Source of the DNA: Accumulibacter sp.
Lineage (GTDB): Bacteria > Pseudomonadota > Gammaproteobacteria > Burkholderiales > Rhodocyclaceae
Length of the DNA: 8,362 nt
Direction of reading: 5' to 3'
Assembly: GCA_031274075.1 (NCBI GenBank)
Contig: JAISQQ010000331.1
Span: 1-8,362 of the forward strand
Part shown: piece after piece, positions 1 to 5,931 of the stretch
Layout of the letters: every line of letters begins with the position of its first letter
Numbering within the stretch: position 1 is the stretch's first letter
Program-made: the position numbers and the translations under genes
The notes under the pieces: model-generated
The model's database searches: none
What the model was told of the DNA's origin: nothing
Seen by the model: the letters and a program-made list of their open reading frames with translations, nothing else

Positions 1-848
1 AGCCTCGTCTGCGCTTCATGAAGCGTCATTTGCGTGGAACCGCCCTGGACGGCCAGGTTGCCTCCGGTGCCGAGGCCGCCCCGGACTTCCTGCGCCCGGT
101 AGCTGCGCACGGCCTTGACGATGCCGTTGTACGAATCCATGAACGCCGCGACGATGACCTTGCCTTCCGCGGTGTTGGAGTAGCCTCCGCCGACGGCTCC
201 GAAACCTCCTCCGAGCATCCCGCCGACCATGCCGAAGTCCCAGTTCTTGGCGCTGCCCTCGGCGGCGGCGAGTTGTACTCCGGAACGGTTGTCGATCAGC
301 GTGAGCAGCGTACTGGCTTCCTTGGCGTTGAGACTGCCGCCGATGACCGCGCCGACGGAACCGAACAGCCCGCCGATGGCGGCTCCCGCGCCGCCGGCGT
401 TTTGGTTCGAGAAGGTTATGGAAGGCGAAAGCGAATAATCGGCGGAAACCATCTGGCCCTTGCCGAAATTGGACCTCGAACGCAATTCGCCCGATTGCTC
501 CAGCGCGCGTTCTCCCATCATGTTGTTCATCGCGCGTCCGCGCTCGACGACGACGAAACAGTTCGATTGCTGGATCAGCAGCCTGAGCACCGGTGTGGTG
601 GGACCGAGCTTGTACTCGCCGGTGAGGGTGCCGTACCACGAGGCGCTGGTGTCCTCGACCACGGCGATGGTGCCGAGGGAGGCGTCGCAACGCTCGAGCT
701 TGTCGCTCGCGTCCTGGCTTTGCGATCCGCCGGCGGATCCGGTGGCTTCCGTTTTCGCCTCGGAAGATCCCATCTGCATGTTCGAACACGCGGCCAGGCC
801 CAGGGCGAGGGCGGAGATGACTGGCAGCGAGAGGCCTTTGGTGCTCAT
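1..848 (-). CDS. CsgG/HfaB-family outer-membrane lipoprotein (C-terminus beyond window)
   Basis: 282 codons are visible with no stop, so the 3' end lies outside the window. The ATG at 848 has an AAAGGA ribosome binding site 9 nt upstream. An in-frame ATG at 866 exists but lacks one. Residues 1-21 form a lipoprotein signal peptide with lipobox LAAC (Cys21). Ser22 follows, which by the +2 rule favours the outer membrane. Residues 22-47 are a Ser/Gly/Ala-rich linker. Residues 57-123 look like the CsgG periplasmic domain: a beta strand, then the family-like stretch FVVVERGRAMNNMM (98-111). Two glycine-zipper segments follow (about 151-171 and 207-222). In CsgG/HfaB proteins this fold forms oligomeric outer-membrane pores or anchors (curli, holdfast). 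No curli gene is visible, so the partner is unknown. The family call is from motif recognition, and the exact role is not established. Confidence 0.78.
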   Translation of the reverse strand, partial: MSTKGLSLPVISALALGLAACSNMQMGSSEAKTEATGSAGGSQSQDASDKLERCDASLGTIAVVEDTSASWYGTLTGEYKLGPTTPVLRLLIQQSNCFVVVERGRAMNNMMGERALEQSGELRSRSNFGKGQMVSADYSLSPSITFSNQNAGGAGAAIGGLFGSVGAVIGGSLNAKEASTLLTLIDNRSGVQLAAAEGSAKNWDFGMVGGMLGGGFGAVGGGYSNTAEGKVIVAAFMDSYNGIVKAVRSYRAQEVRGGLGTGGNLAVQGGSTQMTLHEAQTR

Positions 849-872
849 ATGCGGTTTTCCTTTCATGGTTTT

Positions 873-896
873 TACGTGGATACGTGGATACGTGGA
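873..896. repeat. Three tandem copies of an 8-bp unit (TACGTGGA)
   Basis: TACGTGGA occurs three times head to tail without mismatch, followed by TT. It sits 24 to 48 bp upstream of the lipoprotein ATG, between that gene and its candidate promoter, so it would lie in the 5' leader of the mRNA (read as TCCACGTA). Each unit contains the self-complementary ACGT. It could be a slippage-prone spacer or a protein-binding array. Only the repeat itself is certain. Confidence 0.9.
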
Positions 897-926
897 TTGC
901 GGGTGACGTTGATTGTCAGCGGGGAT

Positions 927-954
927 GATATAGGGGATCGGCTTTCTCCGGCAA
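927..954 (-). promoter_or_regulatory. Candidate sigma70 promoter for the lipoprotein gene
   Basis: On the minus strand TTGCCG (949-954) and TATATC (927-932) are separated by 16 bp, in the gap after the glnD stop. Transcription would begin near 920, giving a leader of about 70 nt that carries the 8-bp repeats. The match is moderate. The lipoprotein gene could also be served by read-through from glnD, since no convincing terminator is visible between them. Confidence 0.4.
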
Positions 955-963
955 CATGATCTT

Positions 964-3561
964 TCAGTATTTCAATTGATTCAGCAGCTCCGTTTCCAGC
1001 TTGATCCGGCTCTGCTGGTTGCCGAGCTCGCCGCCGGTGATCAGGAAAGTGTCCTCGACCCGTTCGCCCAAGGTCACGATCTTGGCGGTGTGCAGGCTGG
1101 CGCCGTGGGCCGCCAGCACGCTGGCGATGATGTACAGCAATCCGGGACGGTCGGAGGCGCTGACCGAGAGGACGAATTGCGCTTCTTTCTCGTCGTTCTC
1201 GATGCTCACTTGCGGCTGGATCGGGAAATGCCGCACATGGCGCGAGATGCGTCCCTGGGTCGGTTGTTCCGGCGGCCCCTGCCGGATCAGGCGTTCCTTC
1301 AGTTCGTGCTCGATGTAGCTGATCATGCTGCGGTCGCTGTCGCGTCCGGTGACGTCGAGCATGATGAAGCTGTCCAGCGCGTAGCCGTGCCGGGTGGTGT
1401 GGATGCGCGCGTCGAGGATGTTGTAGCCCGCGCGGCTGAAAAAGCCGACCATGCGGGCGAACAGGTCGCACTGGTCGCGGGTGTAGGCCATGACTTCGAT
1501 GCCGTCGCCGTGCGGGTTGAGGCGGGCCTTGACCACGGGGTCCTCGGTATTGACGCGGTAGTGCAGGGCGCGCGTATGCCAGGCGATCTCCTCGGCGGAA
1601 TGGCGCAGGAAATACACCGTGTCGAGCTGGCTCCAGAACCGCTCGTGCTCCGATTCCTGGATGCCGTAGTAGAGCATCAGGCGCAGGGCTTCTTCCTTGC
1701 GCTCCTCGATGAGGCCCTGCACCGGCACCTGTCCGCCCGACAGCAGCAGGCGGCGGGTCTGGTTGAACAGCGCTTCGAGCAACTGGCCTTTCCACGAATT
1801 CCAGACTTTCGGGCCGGTGCCGCGGATGTCCGCCACGGTCAGCAGGTAGAGCGCGATCAGGCGGCGCTCGTCCTTGACCGTGCGGGCGAACGCGGCGGCG
1901 ATGTCGGGATCGGCGATGTCCTGTTTCTGGGCGACGTTCGACATCAACAGGTGATTGCGCACCAGCCACACGATCAGGTCGGCGTCCTCCTCGCCCAGGC
2001 CGTGCTCGTCGCAGAATTCCTGGGCGTCGAAGGCGCCGAGTTCCGAATGGCCGCCGCCGCGTCCCTTGCCGAGGTCGTGGAACAGCGCGGCGATGTAGAG
2101 CAGCCACGGTTTGTCGAATTCGCTGACCAGTTGGCTGCAGAACGGGTACTCGTGGGTGAAGTCGGTGTCGGAAAAGCGGCGCAGGTTGCGCAGCACCTGC
2201 ATGATGTGCTGGTCCACCGTGTAGACGTGGAACAGATCGTGCTGCATCTGCCCGACGATGGCGCCGAATTTCGGCAGGTAGCGGCCCAGGATGTCGAACT
2301 CGTTCATGCGCCGCAATCCGTGCAGTACGCCGCGCGGCTGCTTGAACAGCTCGATGAAGCGCTCCTTGTTGAGCGGATTTTGCCGGAAATCGTCGTCGAT
2401 CAGCCGGCGCGCGCGCCAAAGCAGGCGGATCGTGCGCGCCGTCAGCCCCTTCAGTTCCGAATGCCGGGCCATGAGCAGGAAGGCTTCCAGTATGGCGTCG
2501 GGATGCTCGGTGAATACTTTCTCGTAGGTCACGTCGAGCAGTTGGCGCGCATTCTGGAAACGCGGGTTGATCGGCTTGGGCCGGTGTTCGAACGAGGGGA
2601 ATATCGCCGCGCCCATGTTTTGCAGCAAGATGGTGTTGAGCTGCATGATCGTCTTGGCGGTGCGGTAATACTCCTGCATCAACTGCTCGCTGGCGCGCCG
2701 CGTGGGCTTGTCGCTGAAGCCGAGCCGTTCGGCGAGCGCGGTCTGGTAGTCGAACAGCAGGCGGTCCTCGTGCCGCCCGGCGTGGAAATGCAACTGGATG
2801 CGCAGCTTTTGCAGGAAACGCTCGCGCCTCTCCAGCCCCTGTTCTTCCTGGTAGGTGATGAAACCGTGGCGCTTCAGGTCCCGCCAGCTATTGCCGTAGC
2901 CCGCCGCCTGCGCGATCCACAGGATCGTCTGCAGGTCGCGCAGTCCGCCCGGGCTGTCCTTGCAGTTCGGCTCCAGGCTGTACGGCGATTCCTGGTAGCG
3001 GCGATAGCGCTCGTCCTGTTCGATGCGCTTGGTGTGGTAGAACGCCTGCGGATCGAGATGCTTCCTGAATTCGGAAGACATGCGCTTGAACAGCGCATAG
3101 TTGCCGACGATCATCCGCGCTTCCACCAGCGCCGTCTGGATGGTCAGATCCTTTTCGGCCTCGCGCAGGCAGTCCTCCACGGTGCGCACGCTGTGGCCGA
3201 TTTCCAGGCCGATGTCCCAGAACAGGCGGAGCAGCCGTTCGAGCCGCTCGGTACACGCCGGGTCGGGATCGTCCGGCAGGAGAATCAAGAGGTCGATGTC
3301 CGACGCCGGCCACAGCTCGCCGCGGCCGTAGCCGCCGACCGCGCACAGCGCCATCGAATCGGGGAAACACAGCTCGACCCACAACTCGCGCAGCACCTCG
3401 TCGATCAGGTGGCTGCGTTCGTAGAGCAGGCACGCCGGGTCGGGATCGAGGCTGGACAAGTATTGATCGTACAGCGCGCGCTGGCCCTTCCGGATCCGCG
3501 CCTTGTAGCGGCTGACGAGTTCGGAACGGTCCGTGGCCGCGGCCGTGGCGCCGGAATTCAT
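964..3561 (-). CDS. glnD: GlnD, bifunctional [protein-PII] uridylyltransferase / uridylyl-removing enzyme
   Basis: The 865-aa protein is full length for GlnD. It senses glutamine: when glutamine is low it uridylylates PII, and when high it removes UMP, so controlling GlnE and NtrBC. Domains seen in order: a nucleotidyltransferase motif VGGYGRGELWPASDID (75-90) with metal-binding Asp88 and Asp90; the linker SPGGLRDLQTILW (203-215) typical of GlnD/GlnE; an HD phosphohydrolase domain with HDLGKGRGGGHSE (495-507) and VRNHLLMS (534-541); and two C-terminal ACT domains (about 687-760 and 796-862, the latter with SASDRPGLLYIIA). The start is the ATG whose bases overlap the map stop as ATGA. No strong ribosome binding site precedes it, so translation is probably coupled to map. 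The same frame is open further upstream, but that part lies inside map and does not resemble GlnD. All catalytic motifs are intact. Confidence 0.97.
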   Translation of the reverse strand: MNSGATAAATDRSELVSRYKARIRKGQRALYDQYLSSLDPDPACLLYERSHLIDEVLRELWVELCFPDSMALCAVGGYGRGELWPASDIDLLILLPDDPDPACTERLERLLRLFWDIGLEIGHSVRTVEDCLREAEKDLTIQTALVEARMIVGNYALFKRMSSEFRKHLDPQAFYHTKRIEQDERYRRYQESPYSLEPNCKDSPGGLRDLQTILWIAQAAGYGNSWRDLKRHGFITYQEEQGLERRERFLQKLRIQLHFHAGRHEDRLLFDYQTALAERLGFSDKPTRRASEQLMQEYYRTAKTIMQLNTILLQNMGAAIFPSFEHRPKPINPRFQNARQLLDVTYEKVFTEHPDAILEAFLLMARHSELKGLTARTIRLLWRARRLIDDDFRQNPLNKERFIELFKQPRGVLHGLRRMNEFDILGRYLPKFGAIVGQMQHDLFHVYTVDQHIMQVLRNLRRFSDTDFTHEYPFCSQLVSEFDKPWLLYIAALFHDLGKGRGGGHSELGAFDAQEFCDEHGLGEEDADLIVWLVRNHLLMSNVAQKQDIADPDIAAAFARTVKDERRLIALYLLTVADIRGTGPKVWNSWKGQLLEALFNQTRRLLLSGGQVPVQGLIEERKEEALRLMLYYGIQESEHERFWSQLDTVYFLRHSAEEIAWHTRALHYRVNTEDPVVKARLNPHGDGIEVMAYTRDQCDLFARMVGFFSRAGYNILDARIHTTRHGYALDSFIMLDVTGRDSDRSMISYIEHELKERLIRQGPPEQPTQGRISRHVRHFPIQPQVSIENDEKEAQFVLSVSASDRPGLLYIIASVLAAHGASLHTAKIVTLGERVEDTFLITGGELGNQQSRIKLETELLNQLKY

Positions 3562-4361
3562 GGCGCGACCCATGCGGGAGGCGGGCGCATGCCGCCGGAC
3601 ACGGTGAGAATCTCGTAGCCGGCCTCGGTGACCAGGACGGTGTGTTCCCACTGCGCGGACAGGCTGTGGTCCTTGGTGACCACCGTCCATCCGTCCGCCA
3701 GCGTGCGGATGGCCGCCTTGCCGGCGTTGATCATCGGTTCGATGGTGAAGATCATGTTCGGGCGCAGCGCCGCGCCCGTGCCGGGCTGGCCGTAATGGAC
3801 GACTTGCGGGTCTTCGTGATAGCGCGCGCCGACGCCGTGGCCGCAGAACTCCCGCACCACCGAAAAGCCGGCGCCTTCGGCGTGCCGCTGGATGGCGTGG
3901 CCGATGTCGCCCAGAAAGCCGCCCGGCCGCACCTGCGCGATGCCCTTCCACAGGCACTCGTGGGTGACGTCGCAGAGCCGCCGGGCCTGGATCGAAGCGT
4001 CGCCGACCAGGAACATCCGGCTGGTGTCGCCGTGATAGCCGTTCTTGATCACGGCGACGTCGATGTTGACGATGTCGCCGTTGCGCAACTGCTTCTCGCT
4101 GGGGATTCCGTGGCAGATCTGATGGTTGACCGAAGTGCACACCGATTTCGGGTAAGGCTTGTAGCCCGGCGGCGCATAGTTCAGCGACGCCGGGACGCTG
4201 CCCTGCACGTCGACCATGTAGTCGTGGCAAAGCCGGTCCAGTTTCTCCGTGCTCACCCCGGGTTTCACGAACGGCGCGACGTAATCGAGCACTTCCGCGG
4301 CAAGGCGGCAGGCGAGCCGCATTTTTTCGATTTCACTGGGCGTTTTGAGGATGATGCTCAT
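3558..4361 (-). CDS. map: Type I methionine aminopeptidase
   Basis: The 267-aa cytosolic metallo-exopeptidase removes the N-terminal methionine from new proteins. All five metal ligands of the pita-bread fold are present: Asp101 (NIDVAVI), Asp112 (HGDTSR), His175 (CGHGVG), Glu208 (TIEPM) and Glu239 (QWEHT). The substrate-pocket histidines are also seen: His84 (QICHGIP) and His182 (YHEDPQVVHY). Length is normal for the family. MSIILKTPSEIEKMR is a typical beginning, which fixes the ATG at 4361. The frame stays open for another 214 codons upstream, but those read through repeats and are not protein-like. No clear Shine-Dalgarno is visible at 4362-4375. The gene is first in an operon with glnD, as in E. 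coli and many other proteobacteria. The usual divergent rpsB is not present in the adjacent sequence. Confidence 0.97.
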   Translation of the reverse strand: MSIILKTPSEIEKMRLACRLAAEVLDYVAPFVKPGVSTEKLDRLCHDYMVDVQGSVPASLNYAPPGYKPYPKSVCTSVNHQICHGIPSEKQLRNGDIVNIDVAVIKNGYHGDTSRMFLVGDASIQARRLCDVTHECLWKGIAQVRPGGFLGDIGHAIQRHAEGAGFSVVREFCGHGVGARYHEDPQVVHYGQPGTGAALRPNMIFTIEPMINAGKAAIRTLADGWTVVTKDHSLSAQWEHTVLVTEAGYEILTVSGGMRPPPAWVAP

Positions 4362-4390
4362 GGGTTCGGACGAAAGCGGACAAGCCGTAG

Positions 4391-4419
4391 AGAATAGCCG
4401 AACCGCCGCGCCAAGGCAA
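4391..4419 (-). promoter_or_regulatory. Sigma70-like promoter for map-glnD
   Basis: The minus strand carries TTGCCT (4414-4419), a 17-bp spacer and TATTCT (4391-4396). Transcription would start near 4384, giving a leader of about 23 nt before the map ATG. Spacing is ideal and both boxes are close to consensus. It is the best promoter candidate in the window. Two copies of TTTCCGGC (4431-4438 and 4442-4449, plus-strand reading) lie just upstream of the -35 box. Confidence 0.6.
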
Positions 4420-4530
4420 TTTCCAGGTCGTTTCCGGCTCATTTCCGGCACCCCGGTACATCGGAGCTCGCGGCAAAACCACATTCGTCCGGCGGCGATG
4501 ATGCCTGGCCGCCAGAGGCTCGAATCGCTG

Positions 4531-4565
4531 TCAAATACCCCCGGCAAAGCGGGGGCTTGATTTGT
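4531..4565. terminator. GC-rich hairpin, possible terminator
   Basis: CCCCCG (4538-4543) pairs with CGGGGG (4550-4555) around a 6-nt loop. The flanks CAAAT and ATTTG (4532-4536 and 4560-4564) extend the symmetry. It resembles an intrinsic terminator core, but neither strand has a proper U-run. No gene clearly ends here, so it may be a remnant of the sequence that once bordered map, or a structural repeat. Confidence 0.35.
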
Positions 4566-4591
4566 CAGCGCCTCAAAGACGCCTTCAAAAC

Positions 4592-4607
4592 CGCGAACCG
4601 CTTCGCG
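4592..4607. repeat. Short perfect hairpin
   Basis: CGCGAA (4592-4597) and TTCGCG (4602-4607) form a 6-bp stem with a CCGC loop. It lies in the otherwise featureless stretch 4566-4635 between the terminator-like hairpin and the REP-like repeats. No function can be assigned. Confidence 0.5.
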
Positions 4608-4640
4608 CGGCATGGGCGTTGATATGAGCACAAGGGCGTC

Positions 4641-4660
4641 GTCCCGGCGCAAGCCGGGAC
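4641..4660. repeat. REP-like palindrome, left copy
   Basis: GTCCCGGC and GCCGGGAC form a perfect 8-bp stem closed by GCAA, followed by CCAG. With the copy at 4767-4786 it makes an inverted pair: reverse-complementing the right copy gives CGTCATTCCGGCGCAAGCC, against CGTCGTCCCGGCGCAAGCC here. Palindromes of this kind are dispersed in many proteobacterial genomes and are often mis-annotated as peptides containing GASRNP or RRKPES. Family membership is from recognition, not from a search. Confidence 0.75.
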
Positions 4661-4674
4661 CCAGTGCGTTCGTC

Positions 4675-4783
4675 AAACTTCCTGGATTCCGGCTTGCGCC
4701 GCAAACTTCTGGATTCCGGCTTGCGCCGCAAACTTCTGGATTCCGGCTTGCGCCGCAAACTTCTGGATTCCGGCTTGCGCCGG
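4675..4783. repeat. 27-bp minisatellite, four units
   Basis: Four head-to-tail units start with AAACTTCTGG and end with TTGCGCCG[C/G]: 4675-4702 (28 bp, one extra C), 4703-4729, 4730-4756 and 4757-4783. Units 2 and 3 are identical, and the last differs only in its final base, where it continues into the right-hand palindrome. Each unit contains one arm of the palindrome. The first three end in GCCGC instead of GCCGG, so only the last can close the perfect stem. There are no unique spacers between units, so this is not a CRISPR array. Confidence 0.95.
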
Positions 4784-4786
4784 AAT
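4767..4786. repeat. REP-like palindrome, right copy
   Basis: ATTCCGGC and GCCGGAAT form an 8-bp stem with a TTGC loop, followed by GACGGGG. It is the inverted partner of the palindrome at 4641-4660 and forms the end of the last minisatellite unit. Confidence 0.75.
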
Positions 4787-4810
4787 GACGGGGTAGAATT
4801 ACTGACATCT

Positions 4811-4852
4811 GATCCCTGATCCCCGATCCCTGATCCCCGATCCCCGATCCCT
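4811..4852. repeat. 7-bp tandem array GATCCC[T/C], six units
   Basis: Six units of GATCCCT or GATCCCC follow one another without interruption (order T, C, T, C, C, T). Two degenerate units follow (GCCACCC, GATGCCT). Every perfect unit carries a GATC site. On the minus strand the array reads as G-runs of 3-4 separated by 3-4 nt, which meets the canonical G-quadruplex pattern. Similar heptamer arrays occur beside REP-like repeats in other GC-rich proteobacteria (general knowledge). Confidence 0.93.
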
Positions 4853-4863
4853 GCCACCCGATG

Positions 4864-4896
4864 CCTGTCCCTCGTTTGCACTGCAATCCGGACAGG
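4864..4896. promoter_or_regulatory. Nested inverted repeat, possible operator or hairpin upstream of the kinase module
   Basis: CCTGTCC (4864-4870) and GGACAGG (4890-4896) are perfect inverted arms 19 nt apart. Between them lies a second palindrome, TTGCACTGCAA (4876-4886). The whole sits just before TATAGT at 4910-4915, which resembles a -10 box (no good -35 found). Placement upstream of a plus-strand module fits an operator, but the binding protein and the function are guesses. Confidence 0.3.
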
Positions 4897-4956
4897 GAAA
4901 TGCGATGAGTATAGTCGTATTGGAAGCTCAAGGTTTTCTCTACAAGGAGATTCGTC

Positions 4957-5067
4957 ATGCGCGTAGCCATTGCGCCGCCATCTGTCCCGGTGGGCAGGAT
5001 CAAGAGCTTTCCCTTCGGCCCGGAATACGAAAGTCGGCCAAGCGCCGCGCCCGTTGGACAACGGTAA
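4957..5067 (+). CDS. Small ORF of 36 codons ahead of the zeta-like kinase (unknown)
   Basis: A strong AAGGAG ribosome binding site (4944-4949) stands 7 nt before the ATG at 4957. The frame ends at TAA 5065-5067, only 7 nt before the kinase ATG at 5075. The predicted peptide begins MRVAIAPPSVPVGRIK and ends in SAAPVGQR. It is rich in proline and basic residues and shows no signal peptide, membrane segment or domain that I recognise. The kinase start itself lacks a good ribosome binding site, so this ORF could be a leader that couples translation to the kinase, a small protein in its own right, or the 5' remnant of an older gene. Whether the peptide is made cannot be told from sequence alone. 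Confidence 0.4.
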   Translation: MRVAIAPPSVPVGRIKSFPFGPEYESRPSAAPVGQR

Positions 5068-5074
5068 ATGAGTC

Positions 5075-5614
5075 ATGAATTGCGTGCCGGAAAATCCACA
5101 CAAGAAAATCATCATCATCGCAGGCCCCAATGGCGCGGGGAAAACCACCTTTGCTCGCTCGTTTCTGCCTGTCGAAGCGCAATGCATCCGTTTCATCAAC
5201 GCGGATTTGATCGCTGCCGGTCTGTCGCCCTTTGCACCGGAAACCGTCGCCATCAAGGCGGGACGACTGATGTTGGAAGAAATGGAACGATGTGCGCAAC
5301 GCAACGAAAGTTTCGCCTTTGAAACTACTTTATCCGGCCTGGGCTATCTGCGGCACATTCGTCAATGGCAGGCGCAGGGGTATCGTGTGAGCCTGTATTT
5401 CCTGACCCTGCCCAGCGCGGAAGCGGCCATTGCCCGTGTGGCGGAGCGTGTTCGCCAAGGTGGGCACGATATTCCGCAAGCCGTGATACGCCGCCGGTTT
5501 GTTGCGGGATGGCGCAATTTTCAGGAATACTATCGGGCGGTAGTGGACGATTGGACTTTGTACGACAACACAGGCAATACAGCCATCGTGCTGGACTGGG
5601 GAGAAAAGCGATGA
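5075..5614 (+). CDS. Zeta-toxin-like P-loop kinase (COG4185-type)
   Basis: The 179-aa protein starts with a beta strand and a Walker A motif, IIIIAGPNGAGKTT (12-25). Then come FINADLIAAGLSPF (40-53) with the Asp typical of zeta catalytic sites, FETTLSG (82-88), and RVAERVRQGGHDIP (121-134), a lid-like segment with Arg and His conserved in this group. YDNTG (163-167) lies near the end. Zeta kinases phosphorylate UDP-activated amino sugars and block cell-wall synthesis. The COG4185 branch is shorter, and its substrate is often untested. The ATG at 5075 gives a normal length and starts just before the P-loop; GTG at 5084 is an alternative. The gene overlaps the next one by ATGA. It is on the opposite strand from all large neighbours and has lower GC: 28/60 at 5281-5340 against 44/60 at 2401-2460 in glnD. 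This suggests acquisition. Key motifs look intact. Confidence 0.85.
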   Translation: MNCVPENPHKKIIIIAGPNGAGKTTFARSFLPVEAQCIRFINADLIAAGLSPFAPETVAIKAGRLMLEEMERCAQRNESFAFETTLSGLGYLRHIRQWQAQGYRVSLYFLTLPSAEAAIARVAERVRQGGHDIPQAVIRRRFVAGWRNFQEYYRAVVDDWTLYDNTGNTAIVLDWGEKR

Positions 5615-5802
5615 ACCCGGAAGAACTGAAGAAAGCCAGGAACGCGGATTTGTACGGCTCGCTCGCCGCCATGCAACGGGCAGGCGAACTGGCGCGTCAA
5701 ACCGCCATACAAACCAATACCGCCATTGTGATCGTACAAGACGGAAAACTGGTGCGCATACCTGCTGAACAGTTGCGCAAACAGAGAGATTCAAATGAAT
5801 AG
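5611..5802 (+). CDS. Small partner of the zeta-like kinase, putative antitoxin
   Basis: This 63-aa protein overlaps the kinase stop as ATGA and has a GGGGAG ribosome binding site (5598-5603) 7 nt before the ATG. So it is probably translated together with the kinase. Residues 1-35 look helical and charged (MNPEELKKARNADLYGSLAA...). Residues 37-52 look like a beta hairpin ending in IVIVQDGKLVRIPAEQL. Small proteins with a helix and a closing DGK-(L/I)-V-x-I motif are often found next to COG4185 kinases (recalled, not searched). The coupling and size suggest an antitoxin or an accessory subunit. Classical epsilon antitoxins lie upstream of zeta, so this arrangement differs from epsilon-zeta. No DNA-binding motif is evident. 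Confidence 0.7.
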   Translation: MNPEELKKARNADLYGSLAAMQRAGELARQTAIQTNTAIVIVQDGKLVRIPAEQLRKQRDSNE

Positions 5803-5845
5803 GCGCGAGCGATAAAAGAAATCCGTCGCTCCGTCACACGGTTTG

Positions 5846-5931
5846 CCTGGGAGCGCGGGGCTTCCGCCCCGCAAGAGTGGCCGTCGTGTCCTTTCCCCGC
5901 TGTTGCGCGGCGGGTGCCCCGCGCTCCCAGG
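5846..5931. repeat. 86-bp dispersed-repeat-like element with perfect 16-bp inverted ends
   Basis: CCTGGGAGCGCGGGGC (5846-5861) and its exact reverse complement (5916-5931) enclose 54 bp. Within the left part, GCGGGGC (5855-5861) also pairs with GCCCCGC (5866-5872) around TTCC, so two alternative folds are possible. It lies in the gap between the convergent partner gene and emrB. Sequences of this style (GGGAGCGCGGGG...) are dispersed in several GC-rich proteobacteria. It has no coding capacity and no flanking T-run. It may act as a bidirectional terminator or mRNA-stabilising structure. Confidence 0.8.

Noticed and set aside
976..3618. An 880-codon open frame on the plus strand opposite glnD
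   Set aside because: It is the complement of a high-GC gene with strong third-position bias. The product has no recognisable motif, while the minus strand encodes an unmistakable full-length GlnD.
4515..4535. tRNA T-loop-like GGCTCGAATC
   Set aside because: The bases on either side do not form a T-stem, and no acceptor or anticodon arms could be placed around it.
4675..4783. Possible CRISPR array
   Set aside because: The 27-bp units abut each other with no unique spacers, and no cas gene is present.
4362..5003. N-terminal extension of the map frame up to 481 codons
   Set aside because: The extension translates the minisatellite and heptamer array into GASRNPEVC and GSGIRDQ-type peptides. 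These are typical of non-coding repeats, and the conserved Map N-terminus begins at 4361.
4585..5304. Minus-strand 239-codon frame with RRKPESRSL repeats
   Set aside because: It is another reading of the same DNA repeats plus the antisense of the kinase gene. The repeat peptide is a well-known annotation artefact.
5807..5831. GAGCGA/TCGCTC hairpin after the partner gene as an intrinsic terminator
   Set aside because: The stem is only 6 bp with a 13-nt loop and has no T-run after it.
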